Source: Pseudomonadota bacterium
GTDB lineage: Bacteria; Desulfobacterota; Desulfobulbia; Desulfobulbales; JAGXFP01
Direction of reading: 5' to 3'
Assembly: GCA_018823285.1 (NCBI GenBank)
Contig: JAHJIQ010000018.1
Location: forward strand, 55,802 to 119,801
DNA: 64,000 nucleotides
Shown piece by piece: positions 45,506 through 56,467 of the stretch; positions within the stretch are counted from its first letter, which is position 1; each line of letters starts with the position of its first letter. The notes under the pieces were generated by a model. That model was not told the DNA's origin and made no database searches. It saw only the letters and a list, made by a program, of their open reading frames with translations. Position numbers and translations under genes: made by a program.

Positions 45506-45745
45506 CTATTTTCTGATGAAATTCCGGATGGAGTCGGTGGTCAGGAACAGGCCGGAAAGGATTTCGTTTCCTTTTTTGATGGCCGGAATCATTCTGATAC
45601 CGTCACTCCAGGTTCTGCCGGGCTCGGAAATGACTTCAACCTGTTCTATCTGCAGGTCGGGGACTTCCTGCTGGATCTTCTTTAATGACCGACCGGCCAT
45701 GATGCAGCGTGGTCAGAGAGATGATTTGTAGAAAACGATGTCCAT
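45506..45745 (-). CDS. Thioredoxin-like protein with in-frame TGA (probable selenocysteine, UPRC motif)
   Basis: Reading from the ATG at 45743-45745 gives MDIVFYKSSL, then TGA (45713-45715), then PRCIMAGRSL and an open frame to 45506: 79 residues in all. The stop falls where thioredoxin/glutaredoxin folds have the first redox Cys, so the motif becomes U-P-R-C. Frame, sequence quality and fold pattern (beta strand VFYKSSL, redox turn, helix, later cis-Pro-like MIPAI at about 53-57) continue undisturbed across the TGA. Bases just 3' of the TGA can form a hairpin (GACC/GGTC and GCU/GGC stems around a loop beginning with G), compatible with a bacterial SECIS but not proof. It lies 31 bases after the adenylate cyclase gene. 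A plain 64-residue product starting at the internal Met would lack the redox turn. Sec insertion genes are not in the window. Confidence 0.72.
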
Positions 45746-45776
45746 GGTTTGTTAATAGAGCCCAGCGGAGAGATTG

Positions 45777-47729
45777 TCAATTGAATAAAAGCTGTTTGAT
45801 CTGGTGAGATTCTTTCTGTTCCGGGGTGAAAAAATCGAGATTGTTGTTCCAGCGGCTGACGAAATGCCTGGTGAGAAGAAGCTGCAGGGCATTTTTCAGC
45901 TGGGTGATATTGTGGTAGTCGTGGATGAAGTACTCACCGTAACTGTTGGTGGTGATGATTGAAGACTCAAGGGTTTTCCCGCCCATGACGGGTTTCTTTT
46001 CAATATTTACCACCACCAGGGCCTGGATAACCCGTTCCGCTTCAAGAAGTTGCTCTGCGGAAATGTGGCCGAAATTGATCGGTGGAAAAACCTGAAACAT
46101 CTTTTCCAGAAGCGACTGGAGATCATACAGGTCGAGGGCCATGGATGACTTGGTGATATGCAGCTTGGTCTTCGGGGTGAGAATGCCGTTTGTCAAGAGC
46201 CACGTCACAAGATTCAGCGGTCGTAACTCCCGTTTGATGATGTATCTGGTTTTTTCCTTGATGTCCACACTGCTGTGCTTCCCCTGAAAGGCGTAATAAT
46301 AATCCTGATCCTCATACCGGGTGATATGAAAGGTGATGTTCTTCTGGGCCATTGTTTCCCTGGAGATGCTCCGGATGTATTCGATCTTGTTCTCTTTCTT
46401 TTCATAAAAGGTGAACAGCTTTCTGCCCAGAGTGGAGATGTCCCTTTCGGAAATCGTGAGTTCTTTGTCCATCGTCCAGAAGATTTCCCGAAGCCTTTTG
46501 TATGTTTCGATCAGATAGTCATGGACCTTGCTCCCGAAGTCAACAAGCTCCCGGTAATCCCATTGAATCAATTTGGAGAAGTGTTCGAATCTGGCGGGCA
46601 GGAGCTGCCAGTTTTTCATCAGGATCATGGTCTGTCGGATCCTGTTGTCCTCGCCCCCTTTTTTTTTCTGGGAAGCCATTCCTTCGAGGGTCTTCATGAA
46701 GAGGCATTCCTTGATCAGCGAGGCACTCTTCTCACCGCTCTTGTCCAGCTGATAGAAGGAGGCGATATCTCTGGCGAGAAGAAGATAGGGGTCAATATCC
46801 GCGATCCTGATCTTTTCTTTTTGATCGGGCTGGTGTTCGGGAAAAGTGACATAGCTTTTTATCCGGTCGGAAAACAGGGGGAGGTGTTGATGTTTTTCGC
46901 TCATCAGCATCTCCAGATAGGCGAATTTGATCACAGATTTGAAGGGGCTGTTGAGGGCTTTGTTCATCTGCCAGAGACAGGCACCGAAGATTTCCGGTTT
47001 CGGAATATCGGCCATGTAGCCGAGGTCAATGAAATTTTCATTTTTTATAGTCCGGTCGGCAGCCAGTTTTGCCACATATTGGTGATATCCTTCCTCGGTC
47101 AGGCCCGGAGGGATAAGCCACCAGAGAAGCATTTTGCCGGCGACCAGGATATGGGTTCTGAACAGCTCATCCTTCAGCAAGGTCTTGAGCGCTGTCCCGG
47201 CGGATTCCTTGTCTGCCATGGTGTCGAAACGATTTTCCCGGGTTTGCTCGATATCCATCAGAAAAAAATGCACTTCAATACCCCTGGTGTCTGCCCACTC
47301 CTCAATAAGGGTGCACTTCAGGCCAAGCAGCTCCAGCTCCTTTTCAGTCAAATCCTTTTGTCGGATGCTGAGCCAGTAGTCGCAGTCTGATTTCTCAGTC
47401 TGGGCGATGGTTCCGATGGAGCCGATCGTCTTTACGGAATGAATCACGGGTTTTGCGGCAAAGGGATCGGGAGTGTGATGATAGAGGGCGGATGAGGTAG
47501 GAAAGTATTTGCTGAAGAGATCCTGGCTGACAAGTTTTTCAGGGTTCAACCGACATATGCCGAAACAACACTGTTCATTGTCGACAAATCCCGGCAGATC
47601 AGGATAATTCGCGTGCAGCAGGAAAGGAATGATCTTGAACAGAAAGGCCGCCTTGGATTCATTGAAGGCGATGGCCTTGATCATCCTCTCCCGGTTGTAT
47701 TGCTGGTATCTTTTAATTCGCTGTTCCAA
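45777..47729 (-). CDS. cyaA: Class I adenylate cyclase
   Basis: Predicted cAMP-forming enzyme of the enterobacterial (class I) type, 650 residues against about 850 in E. coli. The catalytic region has GSIGTIAQTEKSDCDYWLSI (about 103-122), with the nucleotidyltransferase-like GS and D-x-D pattern. It continues with EVHFFLMD, MLLWWLIPPGLTEEGYHQYV, and DLGYMADIPKPEIFGACLWQMNKALNSPFKSVIKFAYLEML. The remaining C-terminal part is present but the long regulatory end of the enterobacterial enzyme is missing. The start is TTG at 47729; an ATG 15 codons later is an alternative. It shares a strand and a short spacer with the TGA-containing thioredoxin-like gene. Confidence 0.82.
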   Translation of the reverse strand: MEQRIKRYQQYNRERMIKAIAFNESKAAFLFKIIPFLLHANYPDLPGFVDNEQCCFGICRLNPEKLVSQDLFSKYFPTSSALYHHTPDPFAAKPVIHSVKTIGSIGTIAQTEKSDCDYWLSIRQKDLTEKELELLGLKCTLIEEWADTRGIEVHFFLMDIEQTRENRFDTMADKESAGTALKTLLKDELFRTHILVAGKMLLWWLIPPGLTEEGYHQYVAKLAADRTIKNENFIDLGYMADIPKPEIFGACLWQMNKALNSPFKSVIKFAYLEMLMSEKHQHLPLFSDRIKSYVTFPEHQPDQKEKIRIADIDPYLLLARDIASFYQLDKSGEKSASLIKECLFMKTLEGMASQKKKGGEDNRIRQTMILMKNWQLLPARFEHFSKLIQWDYRELVDFGSKVHDYLIETYKRLREIFWTMDKELTISERDISTLGRKLFTFYEKKENKIEYIRSISRETMAQKNITFHITRYEDQDYYYAFQGKHSSVDIKEKTRYIIKRELRPLNLVTWLLTNGILTPKTKLHITKSSMALDLYDLQSLLEKMFQVFPPINFGHISAEQLLEAERVIQALVVVNIEKKPVMGGKTLESSIITTNSYGEYFIHDYHNITQLKNALQLLLTRHFVSRWNNNLDFFTPEQKESHQIKQLLFN

Positions 47730-47839
47730 AATGTGGTCCTGCAGAAATTTTCTCCGGCGCGGAAAATCGATTACCTGATTGTATCACGGGATAGCGGGAG
47801 ATAAAAAGAATTTGCTGGGAAAAACCGGGGACCGAGAAA

Positions 47840-48676
47840 TCAGTTTGCGGAGAGACTCAGGGTTTTGGCAAGAGTTAATGCCTGCACGGTTTTGTCCACG
47901 TCATGGACCCGGACGATATCCACTCCCTTTGCAGCGCAGAGGGCCGTGAGGATCGCGGTGCCGGTGTCACGGTCGGTGACTTCCCGATTCAGAATGGTCC
48001 CGATGAAGGCCTTGCGTGAGTGTCCGAGCAGGATCCGGCAGCCGAGGGCCTGAAATTGATCAAGATGACTGAGGATGGCAAGATTGTGCGCCAGGGTTTT
48101 GCCGAAACCGATGCCCGGGTCGATGATAATCTTGTCCCGGCTGATTCCCCGGCCCTCGGCAAAAGCGATTCTTTCCTTGAGAAAGGCGCTGATTTCGGCG
48201 ATTACATCACTGTATTGCGGCGCGTTCTGCATGTTTCCGGGTGTGCCCTGCATGTGCATGAGGACCACCGGGCACGCTCTTTCCCCGGCAAGTTCGGCCA
48301 TCGCCGGGTCGAAGCGTAGTGCACTGATATCATTGATTATGTTTGCGCCATGATCCAGCGCCTGTCGGGCGATGACTGCCTTGGTGGTATCGATGGAGAT
48401 CGGGATGGAAAACTCTTTGCGGATGGCCGTGATGACCGGGATGACTCTGGCCGCTTCTTCGGCTGGAGATACAGGCTCAGCGAACGGACGGCTTGATTCT
48501 CCGCCGATATCGATGATGTCTGCGCCATCATCGATCATCTTTTCAACCTGATGCAGGACAGCAGCTTTTGAGGTGAACCGCCCGCCATCGGAGAAAGAGT
48601 CCGGGGTGACATTTAGAATGCCCATCACCCGGACTCGGTTTTCGGCGGCAGGACCGTTAAGATCGGAATTCTTCAT
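47840..48676 (-). CDS. folP: Dihydropteroate synthase
   Basis: Folate-pathway enzyme joining p-aminobenzoate to dihydropterin pyrophosphate; cytoplasmic TIM barrel of 278 residues. Signatures are MGILNVTPDSFSDGGRF (about 18-34), DIIDIGGESSRPFA, IDTTKAVIARQAL, NDISALRF, LMHMQGTPGNMQ and DPGIGFGKTLAHN. It lies just after ftsH on the - strand; the folP-ftsH pairing is common in bacteria. Confidence 0.96.
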   Translation of the reverse strand: MKNSDLNGPAAENRVRVMGILNVTPDSFSDGGRFTSKAAVLHQVEKMIDDGADIIDIGGESSRPFAEPVSPAEEAARVIPVITAIRKEFSIPISIDTTKAVIARQALDHGANIINDISALRFDPAMAELAGERACPVVLMHMQGTPGNMQNAPQYSDVIAEISAFLKERIAFAEGRGISRDKIIIDPGIGFGKTLAHNLAILSHLDQFQALGCRILLGHSRKAFIGTILNREVTDRDTGTAILTALCAAKGVDIVRVHDVDKTVQALTLAKTLSLSAN

Positions 48677-48721
48677 TGTTCTGGAAAAGCTTGTCCTGCC
48701 TGTCTCCGGAGGAAGCCTCGG

Positions 48722-50560
48722 TTACTGCGGGCTGTCAAGCCTCTTCTGGTTGATTTCCGGGATCACGCAATTGGTCGATTTCAGAATTTCGTTGATGTCG
48801 CTCCGGCCAATGGTTTCCTTCTCAAGGAGGGCCACGGCCAGTGCCTTGAGGGTCTCGACGTTTTCGGTCATCAGTTGCTTTGCTTTGTCGTTTGCGGCAA
48901 GGACGATTTTTCTGACCTCGTCGTCGATCTTGATGGCGGTGTGTTCGCTGTAGTCCCGATGCTGGGCGATCTCCCGGCCGAGGAAAATCTGCTCTTCTTT
49001 CTTGCCGAAGGTCAGCGGGCCCATCTCGCTGCTCATGCCGAATTCACAGACCATTTTCCGGGCGAGGCTGGTTGCCCGCTCCAGGTCATTGCCGGCGCCG
49101 GTGGTGATCTCGTTGAAGATCAGTTCTTCCGCCAGCCGTCCGCCAAGCAGGCAGCTCAGAAAATTTTCCAGATATGCTTTCGATTGGGTGTGCTTCTCCT
49201 CCGTGGGCAGATACTGGGTGAGTCCTAAAGCGCGTCCGCGGGGGATGATGGAAACCTTGTGCACCGGATCGGTTCCCGGCAGCAGCAGGGCCACCAGGGT
49301 GTGCCCTGCTTCATGGTAGGCGGTGGTCTCTTTTTCATCTTCGGTAATGATCATGCTGCGTCGCTCGGTACCCATCATCACCTTGTCTTTAGCCATTTCC
49401 AGGTGGAGCATAGTTACTTTGTCTGCGCCTTCCCGGGCCGCCAGCAGAGCAGCCTCGTTGACCATGTTTTCCAGGTCGGCACCGGAAAAACCGGGAGTGC
49501 CACGGGCGATCACCGGCCATTCCACATCTTCGGCCAGCGGGACCTTGCGGCCGTGGACCGCCAGAATCATCTCGCGGCCCTTGACATCGGGACTTGGCAC
49601 CACGACCTGGCGATCAAAACGGCCTGGGCGGAGCAGGGCGGGGTCGAGAACATCAGGGCGGTTGGTCGCGGCAACAATGATTACTCCATCGTTCGCCTCA
49701 AAGCCGTCCATCTCGACCAGGAGCTGGTTCAGGGTCTGCTCGCGCTCGTCGTGGCCACCGCCGAGGCCGGCGCCGCGATGGCGACCGACTGCATCGATCT
49801 CATCGATAAAAATGATGCAGGGGGCATTCTTCTTTCCCTGGGTAAAGAGGTCCCGAACCCGGGAGGCGCCGACGCCGACAAACATCTCGACAAAATCAGA
49901 GCCGCTGATCGTGAAGAAAGGCACTTCCGCTTCACCGGCAATGGCTTTGGCCAAGAGGGTTTTGCCGGTGCCTGGAGATCCCATCAGGAGAACGCCTTTG
50001 GGGATGCGGCCACCCAGACGGGTGAACTTTTTCGGCTCCTTCAGAAATTCGATGATTTCCGAAAGCTCTTCTTTTGCTTCGTCAATGCCAGCCACATCGG
50101 CAAAGGTGATCTTGCTTTCTTCCTTGTTCATCAACCGGGCCTTGCTTTTCCCGAAGGACATGGCTTTGCCCCCACCCACCTGCATCTGGCGCATGAAGAA
50201 TATCCAGACCCCGATCAGGAGAAGCATCGGGAACCAGGAGATCAGCAGGGTCAGGTACCAGGGGGTTTCTTCCTGGGCCTTCACCTTGATGTTTACCCCG
50301 TTCTTTCTGAGGGTCGGAATAAGCTCGGAGTCGGCAGCCGGGATGATGGTCTTGAATTTCTCACCGCCCCGGTTTGTGCCCATAATGCTGTCGTTTTCGA
50401 TGGAGACATCGGAGACACCGCCCGATTCAACACTGGTTATGAAGTCACTGTAGCTCACTTCCCTGGATGTCGGCTGCTGCTGATTGAAGAGATTGAACAG
50501 CAGAATCATGGTCAGGCCGATGACCAGCCACATTGACAGGTTTTTGTAAAAAGTATTCAA
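48722..50560 (-). CDS. ftsH: ATP-dependent zinc metalloprotease FtsH
   Basis: Inner-membrane AAA+ protease that degrades unstable cytoplasmic and membrane proteins. The 612-residue protein has two N-terminal spans (about 8-28 and 105-125) flanking a small periplasmic domain. The AAA module has Walker A GSPGTGKT (near 195), the pore motif [13 protein letters not shown] and [15 protein letters not shown], and the M41 protease domain has HEAGH (near 413). Start is TTG at 50560, supported by AGAGG six bases upstream; the next in-frame ATG would remove the start of the first span. Confidence 0.96.
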   Translation of the reverse strand: MNTFYKNLSMWLVIGLTMILLFNLFNQQQPTSREVSYSDFITSVESGGVSDVSIENDSIMGTNRGGEKFKTIIPAADSELIPTLRKNGVNIKVKAQEETPWYLTLLISWFPMLLLIGVWIFFMRQMQVGGGKAMSFGKSKARLMNKEESKITFADVAGIDEAKEELSEIIEFLKEPKKFTRLGGRIPKGVLLMGSPGTGKTLLAKAIAGEAEVPFFTISGSDFVEMFVGVGASRVRDLFTQGKKNAPCIIFIDEIDAVGRHRGAGLGGGHDEREQTLNQLLVEMDGFEANDGVIIVAATNRPDVLDPALLRPGRFDRQVVVPSPDVKGREMILAVHGRKVPLAEDVEWPVIARGTPGFSGADLENMVNEAALLAAREGADKVTMLHLEMAKDKVMMGTERRSMIITEDEKETTAYHEAGHTLVALLLPGTDPVHKVSIIPRGRALGLTQYLPTEEKHTQSKAYLENFLSCLLGGRLAEELIFNEITTGAGNDLERATSLARKMVCEFGMSSEMGPLTFGKKEEQIFLGREIAQHRDYSEHTAIKIDDEVRKIVLAANDKAKQLMTENVETLKALAVALLEKETIGRSDINEILKSTNCVIPEINQKRLDSPQ

Positions 50561-50681
50561 GGCAAACCTCTTGGCTATTTCATTTACGGTTAGGGGCCAG
50601 TGTCAAAAAAACGAATATACATTATTAAGTCTTGTGGGAATTAAAGTCCAGCAAGATCAAAAAAGTCTTCCAATTTAACGC

Positions 50682-53600
50682 CTAGAAATAATCCTGCACC
50701 GCTTTGACCTTGAGATCGGTTTCACTCGCTGCTTCAATGGCGTTGGCCATCGCGATGGCTCCGGCTACAGTGGTCGTGTAAGGCAGATGGAAATCCAGCG
50801 CGGCCCTTCTGATGATGTAGGAATCCTCAGTGGTTCGTGTCCCCATGGAGGTGTTGACGATCCAGCTGATCTCTTTATTCTGGATCTTGTCATGGATGTG
50901 CGGACGGCCTTCGGAGATCTTGTTGACTCTGGTGCATTCCACGCCGTTGTCAGAGAGATATTTTGCGGTGCCGCTGGTGGCCAGAATCGAAAATCCAAGT
51001 CCGGCGAGCTTTGCCGCCACCGGCAGGATCATCTCTTTGTCCCGGCCGCGCATGCTGAAGAATACATTCCCGGATTGCGGGATCTTCTGCCCTGCGGCGA
51101 GCTGTGATTTGGCGAAGGCGATGCCCACCGAATCATCAAGCCCCATCACCTCACCGGTGGATTTCATCTCGGGGCCGAGCAGGGTATCGACATTGTCAAA
51201 GCGGTCAAAGGGGAAGACCGCTTCCTTGACCGCATGGTGAGAGACCTGGACCTCGGTGGTCAGGCCGAGTTCGGCAAGTTTTTTCCCCATCATCACCTTG
51301 GTCGCAAGCTTGGCCAGAGGGACCCCGGTCGCCTTGCTGACAAAGGGGATCGTTCGGGATGCCCGCGGGTTCACCTCAAGGACATAAAGCACGTCATCCT
51401 TGACGGCGAACTGGATATTCATCAGACCAATGACCTGGAGTTCCAGGGCCATTGCTCTTGTTGCCGCCTTGATCCGCTCGATAAGGTCCTGAGACAGGGT
51501 ATGGGGAGGAAGAACACAGGCTGAATCTCCGGAGTGAATGCCCGCCTCCTCGATATGCTCCATGATCCCGCCGACAACCGTTGTTTCTCCGTCGCAGATC
51601 GCATCCACATCGATCTCAACGGCATCCTTGAGGAATTTATCGATCAGGATCGGATGCTCGGGGGAGATATTGATCGCCGTGATCATGTAATTCTTGAGAT
51701 CGTTTTCGTTGTAGACAATTCGCATCGCCCTGCCGCCCAGAACATAGGACGGACGGACCACTACGGGGAAGGTGATCTCCTCGGCAATCTTCAGGGCCTC
51801 TTCGAAGGTCCGGGCGGTCCCGTTGGCGGGTTGGACAAGATTCAGCTTCTGGAGAAACTGCTGGAATCTTTTCCGGTCTTCGGCGCGGTCGATGGAGTCG
51901 GGGGTCGTGCCCAGAATCGGCACTCCGGCCTCGGCAAGGGGCACCGCCAGGTTCAGAGGGGTTTGACCTCCGAACTGAACGATGACTCCGTCCGGTTTTT
52001 CGTTTTCGATGATATTTAAAACGTCTTCCCGGGTCAGCGGTTCAAAATACAATTTGTCGGAAGTGTCATAGTCAGTGCTCACCGTTTCCGGATTTGAATT
52101 GACCATGATCGACTCAATCCCCAGTTCCTCAAGGGCAAATGCGGCGTGGACACAGCAGTAATCAAACTCGATGCCCTGGCCGATCCGGTTGGGGCCTCCG
52201 CCGAGAATCATGACTTTCTGCCGGTCGCTCGGCCTTGACTCATCCTCGGTCTCGTAAGTCGAGTAGTAATAGGGGGTGTACGCTTCAAATTCTGCGGCAC
52301 AGGTGTCCACAAGTTTATAGACCACTCTCACGTCTTCTTTTTTCCGCTGCTCCCTGATGTCTTTTTCGGAAGTGCCGGTGAGATGGGCAAGCTGGCGGTC
52401 GGAAAATCCGTACTGTTTCGCGCGATAGAGAAAATCTTTTTCAAGACCTCTGAAACCTTTTTCCTTGATTTCCGCTTCCAGGGCAACAATCTGCTTGAGG
52501 TTGTTCAGGAACCAGGGATCGATGGCAGTGATGCTGTAGATTTCTTCAGCGGTCATGCCCCTGCGTAAACCCTCATACAGCTGAAAAATTCTCTGGGAAC
52601 TCGGGCTTCTTAAGGCGTTCTCAAGATCCGTTTGCTCAAGGTTCTCAAGGTTGAACTTCGGATCACCGCCGAAGCCGGTGATGCCGATTTCCAGCGAGCG
52701 GAGTCCTTTCTGGAAAGCTTCCTTGAAGGTCCGGCCGATGGCCATTGTTTCGCCGACGGATTTCATGGCGGTGGTCAGGATATCTTTGGCTTCGGGGAAC
52801 TTTTCAAAGGTCCAGCGGGGAATCTTGACCACACAGTAATCGATAGACGGCTCAAACGAAGCGTAGGTCTCTCTGGTGATATCATTCTGTATTTCATCGA
52901 GGGTATAGCCGACGGCAAGTTTGGCGGCAATTTTGGCGATCGGGAATCCGGTTGCTTTGGAGGCAAGCGCCGAACTGCGTGAGACCCGGGGATTCATTTC
53001 AATGACCATCAGCTCGCCGTTGACCGGGTTTACCGCAAACTGAACATTGGAGCCACCGGTCTCGACGCCGATTTCCCGGATAATGGCAATGGCGGCATCA
53101 CGCATCTCCTGATATTCACGGTCGGTCAGGGTCTGGGCCGGGGCGACGGTGATGGAATCGCCGGTATGGACCCCCATGGCGTCGAAATTCTCGATGGAAC
53201 AGATGATGACCACATTGTCATTCCGGTCCCGCATGACCTCAAGCTCATACTCTTTCCAGCCGAGAAGACTTGTTTCCAGCATGACTTCATTGTTCATGGA
53301 GAGGTCCAGGCCGGTCGCACAGATCTCTTCCAGCTCCTGCCTGTTGTATGCAACTCCTCCGCCGGTGCCGCCCAAGGTGAAGCTTGGCCGGACAATGATC
53401 GGAAACCCTATCTGGTCGATCGCGGCTCTCGCTTCTTCCAGTGTGTGGACAATGGCGCTTTCGGGAACCTTGAGGCCGATCTTTTTCATGGCGGCCCTGA
53501 ATGGTTCCCGGCTTTCCGCCTTGTGAATAACCTCCACATTGGCGGCAAGCATTTCAACATTGTATTTCTCAAGCACCCCCATTTTGGCCACTTTTATGGC

Positions 53601-53894
53601 CGTGTTGAGGGCAGTCTGGCCGCCGAGGGTAGGCAGCAGGGCGTCAGGCCTTTCCTGTTCGATGATCTTGGCAACCATCTCCGGGGTGATCGGCTCGATG
53701 AAGGTCCGGTCGGCGATCTCCGGATCGGTCATGATGGTGGCGGGGTTTGAGTTGATCAGGAGGACTTCGTACCCTTCCTCTTTCAGCGCCTTGACCGCCT
53801 GGGTGCCTGAATAGTCAAATTCACAGGCCTGGCTGATGATGATGGGGCCGGAGCCGATGATCAGGATCTTCTTGATGTCAGTTCGTTTTGGCAT
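50682..53894 (-). CDS. carB: Carbamoyl-phosphate synthase large subunit
   Basis: Makes carbamoyl phosphate for arginine and pyrimidines from bicarbonate, ATP and ammonia supplied by CarA. The 1070-residue protein contains two ATP-grasp halves (about 1-550 and 551-930, the second starting [25 protein letters not shown]) and the C-terminal allosteric MGS-like domain (about 935-1070, [25 protein letters not shown]). Start ATG at 53894 opens [29 protein letters not shown]. carA lies 113 bases upstream; the spacer contains the inverted pair GTTTTAAGTT/AACTTAAAAC and no gene. Confidence 0.97.
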   Translation of the reverse strand: MPKRTDIKKILIIGSGPIIISQACEFDYSGTQAVKALKEEGYEVLLINSNPATIMTDPEIADRTFIEPITPEMVAKIIEQERPDALLPTLGGQTALNTAIKVAKMGVLEKYNVEMLAANVEVIHKAESREPFRAAMKKIGLKVPESAIVHTLEEARAAIDQIGFPIIVRPSFTLGGTGGGVAYNRQELEEICATGLDLSMNNEVMLETSLLGWKEYELEVMRDRNDNVVIICSIENFDAMGVHTGDSITVAPAQTLTDREYQEMRDAAIAIIREIGVETGGSNVQFAVNPVNGELMVIEMNPRVSRSSALASKATGFPIAKIAAKLAVGYTLDEIQNDITRETYASFEPSIDYCVVKIPRWTFEKFPEAKDILTTAMKSVGETMAIGRTFKEAFQKGLRSLEIGITGFGGDPKFNLENLEQTDLENALRSPSSQRIFQLYEGLRRGMTAEEIYSITAIDPWFLNNLKQIVALEAEIKEKGFRGLEKDFLYRAKQYGFSDRQLAHLTGTSEKDIREQRKKEDVRVVYKLVDTCAAEFEAYTPYYYSTYETEDESRPSDRQKVMILGGGPNRIGQGIEFDYCCVHAAFALEELGIESIMVNSNPETVSTDYDTSDKLYFEPLTREDVLNIIENEKPDGVIVQFGGQTPLNLAVPLAEAGVPILGTTPDSIDRAEDRKRFQQFLQKLNLVQPANGTARTFEEALKIAEEITFPVVVRPSYVLGGRAMRIVYNENDLKNYMITAINISPEHPILIDKFLKDAVEIDVDAICDGETTVVGGIMEHIEEAGIHSGDSACVLPPHTLSQDLIERIKAATRAMALELQVIGLMNIQFAVKDDVLYVLEVNPRASRTIPFVSKATGVPLAKLATKVMMGKKLAELGLTTEVQVSHHAVKEAVFPFDRFDNVDTLLGPEMKSTGEVMGLDDSVGIAFAKSQLAAGQKIPQSGNVFFSMRGRDKEMILPVAAKLAGLGFSILATSGTAKYLSDNGVECTRVNKISEGRPHIHDKIQNKEISWIVNTSMGTRTTEDSYIIRRAALDFHLPYTTTVAGAIAMANAIEAASETDLKVKAVQDYF

Positions 53895-54007
53895 GGTCTT
53901 TATATCGTTTTAAGTTTTAAGTATTGAGTCTTAAGTTTCGTTTTTCAGGAAGATGAGCGGGTCCAGGAGTTGCGTCCGGAATGCCGTTTAAAACCTGGAA
54001 CTTAAAA

Positions 54008-55123
54008 CTAGGCGTTTTTCATCATGTCGATAAAGCGGTCGAACAGGTACACGGAATCCCTTGGTCCGGGAGCGTTTTCCGGGTGATACTGGACCGAGAA
54101 CGCCCTGAACTCCTTGTGTCGCATCCCTTCAAGGCTGCCGTCGTTCAAGTTGACATGGGTCAGTTCCACCTTGTCGGGGTCCAGGGACTCAAGATCAACG
54201 CAGAATCCGTGGTTCTGTGAGGTGATCTCGATCTTGCCGGTGAGCAGGTCTTTTACCGGCTGGTTGACACCGCGATGACCGAACTTCAGTTTATATGTTT
54301 TGCCGCCGAATGCCTGGCCGAGGATCTGATGGCCAAGGCAGATCCCGAATACCGGTTTTTTGCCAAGGAGGGCCCTGACTGTTTCGACAACACCCGGAAC
54401 CGCCGCCGGGTCACCGGGGCCGTTGGACAGGAAGATTCCGTCCGGGTTCAAGTTGAGGATTTCGTCAGCCGAGGTCGTGGCTGGAACCACCTGAACCTGA
54501 CAGCCTCGTTCCGCGAGGAGCCTTGCCTGATTGAACTTGAGGCCATAATCGATGACGATAACTTTATACTTCCCGCTGCCGCAGGTGGAAAAATTGGTCC
54601 CGTCGACGGGTTGGTCATCTTTCCAGCCGTATGGTTTTTTACAGGTTACTTCCCTGACCATGTCGCGCCCGACAAGTCCTGCGGACTCTTTGGCCTTTCT
54701 GATGAGCGAATCAGGATCAAGGTCCAGGGTCGAGATGATGCCCTTCATCGCCCCCTTGACCCGGATGTGACGGGTCAGGGCACGGGTGTCGACCCCTTCT
54801 ACGCCAAGGACACCGTACTCTTTCAGGAAGTCAGCCATGGTGCCGGTGGAGCGAAAATTGCTGGGGATGGCGTTGTATTCCTTGACGATAAAGGCGCCCG
54901 GGTGAATCCCTAGAGATTCCATGTCTTCAGGGTTGACACCGTAATTGCCGATCAGCGGGTAGGTCATGGTCACAACCTGTCCTTTGTAGGAAGGATCGGT
55001 GAGAACCTCCTGATACCCTGACATGCCGGTGTTGAAGACGATTTCCCCGGCCACTTCACCGGGGCCGGTGAAGGAGCTTCCTTCGAAAACCCTGCCATCT
55101 TCCAGGGCGATCAATGCTTTCAT
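54008..55123 (-). CDS. carA: Carbamoyl-phosphate synthase small (glutaminase) subunit
   Basis: Glutamine amidotransferase subunit that supplies ammonia to CarB. The 371-residue protein has the N-terminal CPSase domain ([37 protein letters not shown]) and a class I amidotransferase domain with the nucleophile in [15 protein letters not shown] and the His/Glu pair in [24 protein letters not shown] precedes the ATG. It is transcribed before carB, as is typical. Confidence 0.97.
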   Translation of the reverse strand: MKALIALEDGRVFEGSSFTGPGEVAGEIVFNTGMSGYQEVLTDPSYKGQVVTMTYPLIGNYGVNPEDMESLGIHPGAFIVKEYNAIPSNFRSTGTMADFLKEYGVLGVEGVDTRALTRHIRVKGAMKGIISTLDLDPDSLIRKAKESAGLVGRDMVREVTCKKPYGWKDDQPVDGTNFSTCGSGKYKVIVIDYGLKFNQARLLAERGCQVQVVPATTSADEILNLNPDGIFLSNGPGDPAAVPGVVETVRALLGKKPVFGICLGHQILGQAFGGKTYKLKFGHRGVNQPVKDLLTGKIEITSQNHGFCVDLESLDPDKVELTHVNLNDGSLEGMRHKEFRAFSVQYHPENAPGPRDSVYLFDRFIDMMKNA

Positions 55124-55171
55124 AGGTTTTCCTGTGTTTGTTGATTTCTGATGAGTCTATCCGGAATTTCT

Positions 55172-56467
55172 TTAAGCTGTCATTTCCCGGAGCGCTTTTA
55201 TTACTGGAGCAAGTTGTTTCTCTGCCGCACCATGCTGCAGCAAAGCGGTTTTCCGGGCGCCGGAGGAAACATGGCGATACCGGTCATGATCTTCTGCAAG
55301 ATTTTTGATCTTCTCTACAAAATCCGCACCCGATTCTACCATGAAGCCGCCGCCGTTTTCTTCGAGAATGAGTTTGGCATCATGGAAATCTTTCATCGAC
55401 GGACCGTAAAATACCGGGATCCCCCATCGGGCGGCCTCGATCAGGTTGTGCCCCCCACGCTCCACCAGGCTGCCGCCACAGAAAATGTAGTCGGCAACTG
55501 AATAGATTTCCGCAAGACTGCCCATCGTGTCCACAATAATGATGTCGTTTTTCCGGTTGCCGGCTTTGATGCTGCTCTGCAGTTCGTGTGCAGCGCCAAG
55601 AGCCGACAACTCCCTGCATAAATCACCCAGCCGGGACAGATGCCGGGGAGCGAGAATCAGGACCGGATGGCTCAATGTCTGCCGAAGTTCCCGGAAGGCT
55701 TTGACCATGATTGCTTCTTCACCGGTATGGGTGCTGCCCCCGACGATCACTGTGTTTTCTTCGGTCAGCCCCAGAACTTTACGGTAATGAGCCGCAGTTG
55801 TTTCAGGGGCCTCGGGTTCCGGTAGATCATATTTCACATTGCCGGAGACGAACAGCGTGTTTTCATCGGCGCCAAGTTTTACCAGGCGATCACCGTCTTT
55901 GCCGGATATGGCGGCAATGGCGGAAAAACCGGCCAGCAACTCACCGGCGAGTTTTTTAAAAACGAGATAGCGGCGGCAGGAGCGGGCACTGATTCTTGCA
56001 TTCAGAAGGAACATTCTGACGCTCAGGCCGTGCAGTTCTTTGAGCAGATTAGGCCACAACTCGGTTTCCAGACAGATATAGACGGCCGGACTGATAAAGC
56101 GTGCCGCCCTGGCAACAGATCCCGGAAAATCAAGCGGGGCATAAAGACAGAGAGCCGCGTTGCCGAGTTCTTTCCGGGCAACCTCGAGACCCTGTTCGGT
56201 GACCGTGGTCAGAACAATGTGTATTCCGGAACAGGCCCGCGTTAAACCCTCGATAAGAATCTTTGCCGCTTTTACTTCACCGACCGAAGCTGCATGGATC
56301 CAGATGACTGTCGACCTGTTGGCGGGAATGAGAGTTCTTTCGTAAAAACCCAGTCGCTGCTTCAGGCTCTTCCGGTGTCTTCCTGTCGCCAGTGAATAGG
56401 CAATAAAGAGAGGAAAAGCAGACCAGCAGAACAGTCTGGTCAGCAGTCGATATATTCCGTAAAACAA
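55172..56467 (-). CDS. waaA: 3-deoxy-D-manno-octulosonic acid (Kdo) transferase
   Basis: Adds Kdo to lipid A precursor at the cytoplasmic face of the inner membrane (GT30). The 431-residue protein has an N-terminal membrane anchor (about 5-25), then QRLGFYERTLIPANRSTVIWIHAASVGEVKAAKILIEGL, YAPLDFPGSVARAARFISPAVYICLETELWPNLL and the C-terminal GT-B nucleotide-sugar site FCGGSLVERGGHNLIEAARWGIPVFYGPSM. The start is a TTG at 56467 because no ATG precedes the conserved opening. The presence of this gene implies an LPS-bearing outer membrane. Confidence 0.93.
   Translation of the reverse strand: MFYGIYRLLTRLFCWSAFPLFIAYSLATGRHRKSLKQRLGFYERTLIPANRSTVIWIHAASVGEVKAAKILIEGLTRACSGIHIVLTTVTEQGLEVARKELGNAALCLYAPLDFPGSVARAARFISPAVYICLETELWPNLLKELHGLSVRMFLLNARISARSCRRYLVFKKLAGELLAGFSAIAAISGKDGDRLVKLGADENTLFVSGNVKYDLPEPEAPETTAAHYRKVLGLTEENTVIVGGSTHTGEEAIMVKAFRELRQTLSHPVLILAPRHLSRLGDLCRELSALGAAHELQSSIKAGNRKNDIIIVDTMGSLAEIYSVADYIFCGGSLVERGGHNLIEAARWGIPVFYGPSMKDFHDAKLILEENGGGFMVESGADFVEKIKNLAEDHDRYRHVSSGARKTALLQHGAAEKQLAPVIKALREMTA

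Noticed and set aside
45506..45700. 64-residue protein starting at the Met after the TGA
   Set aside because: It would lack the first beta strand and the redox turn of the fold, while the upstream in-frame part supplies both.
49259..50536. 425- and 376-codon open frames on the + strand opposite ftsH
   Set aside because: Antisense shadows of a confidently identified gene; no motif, and the two overlap each other in different frames.
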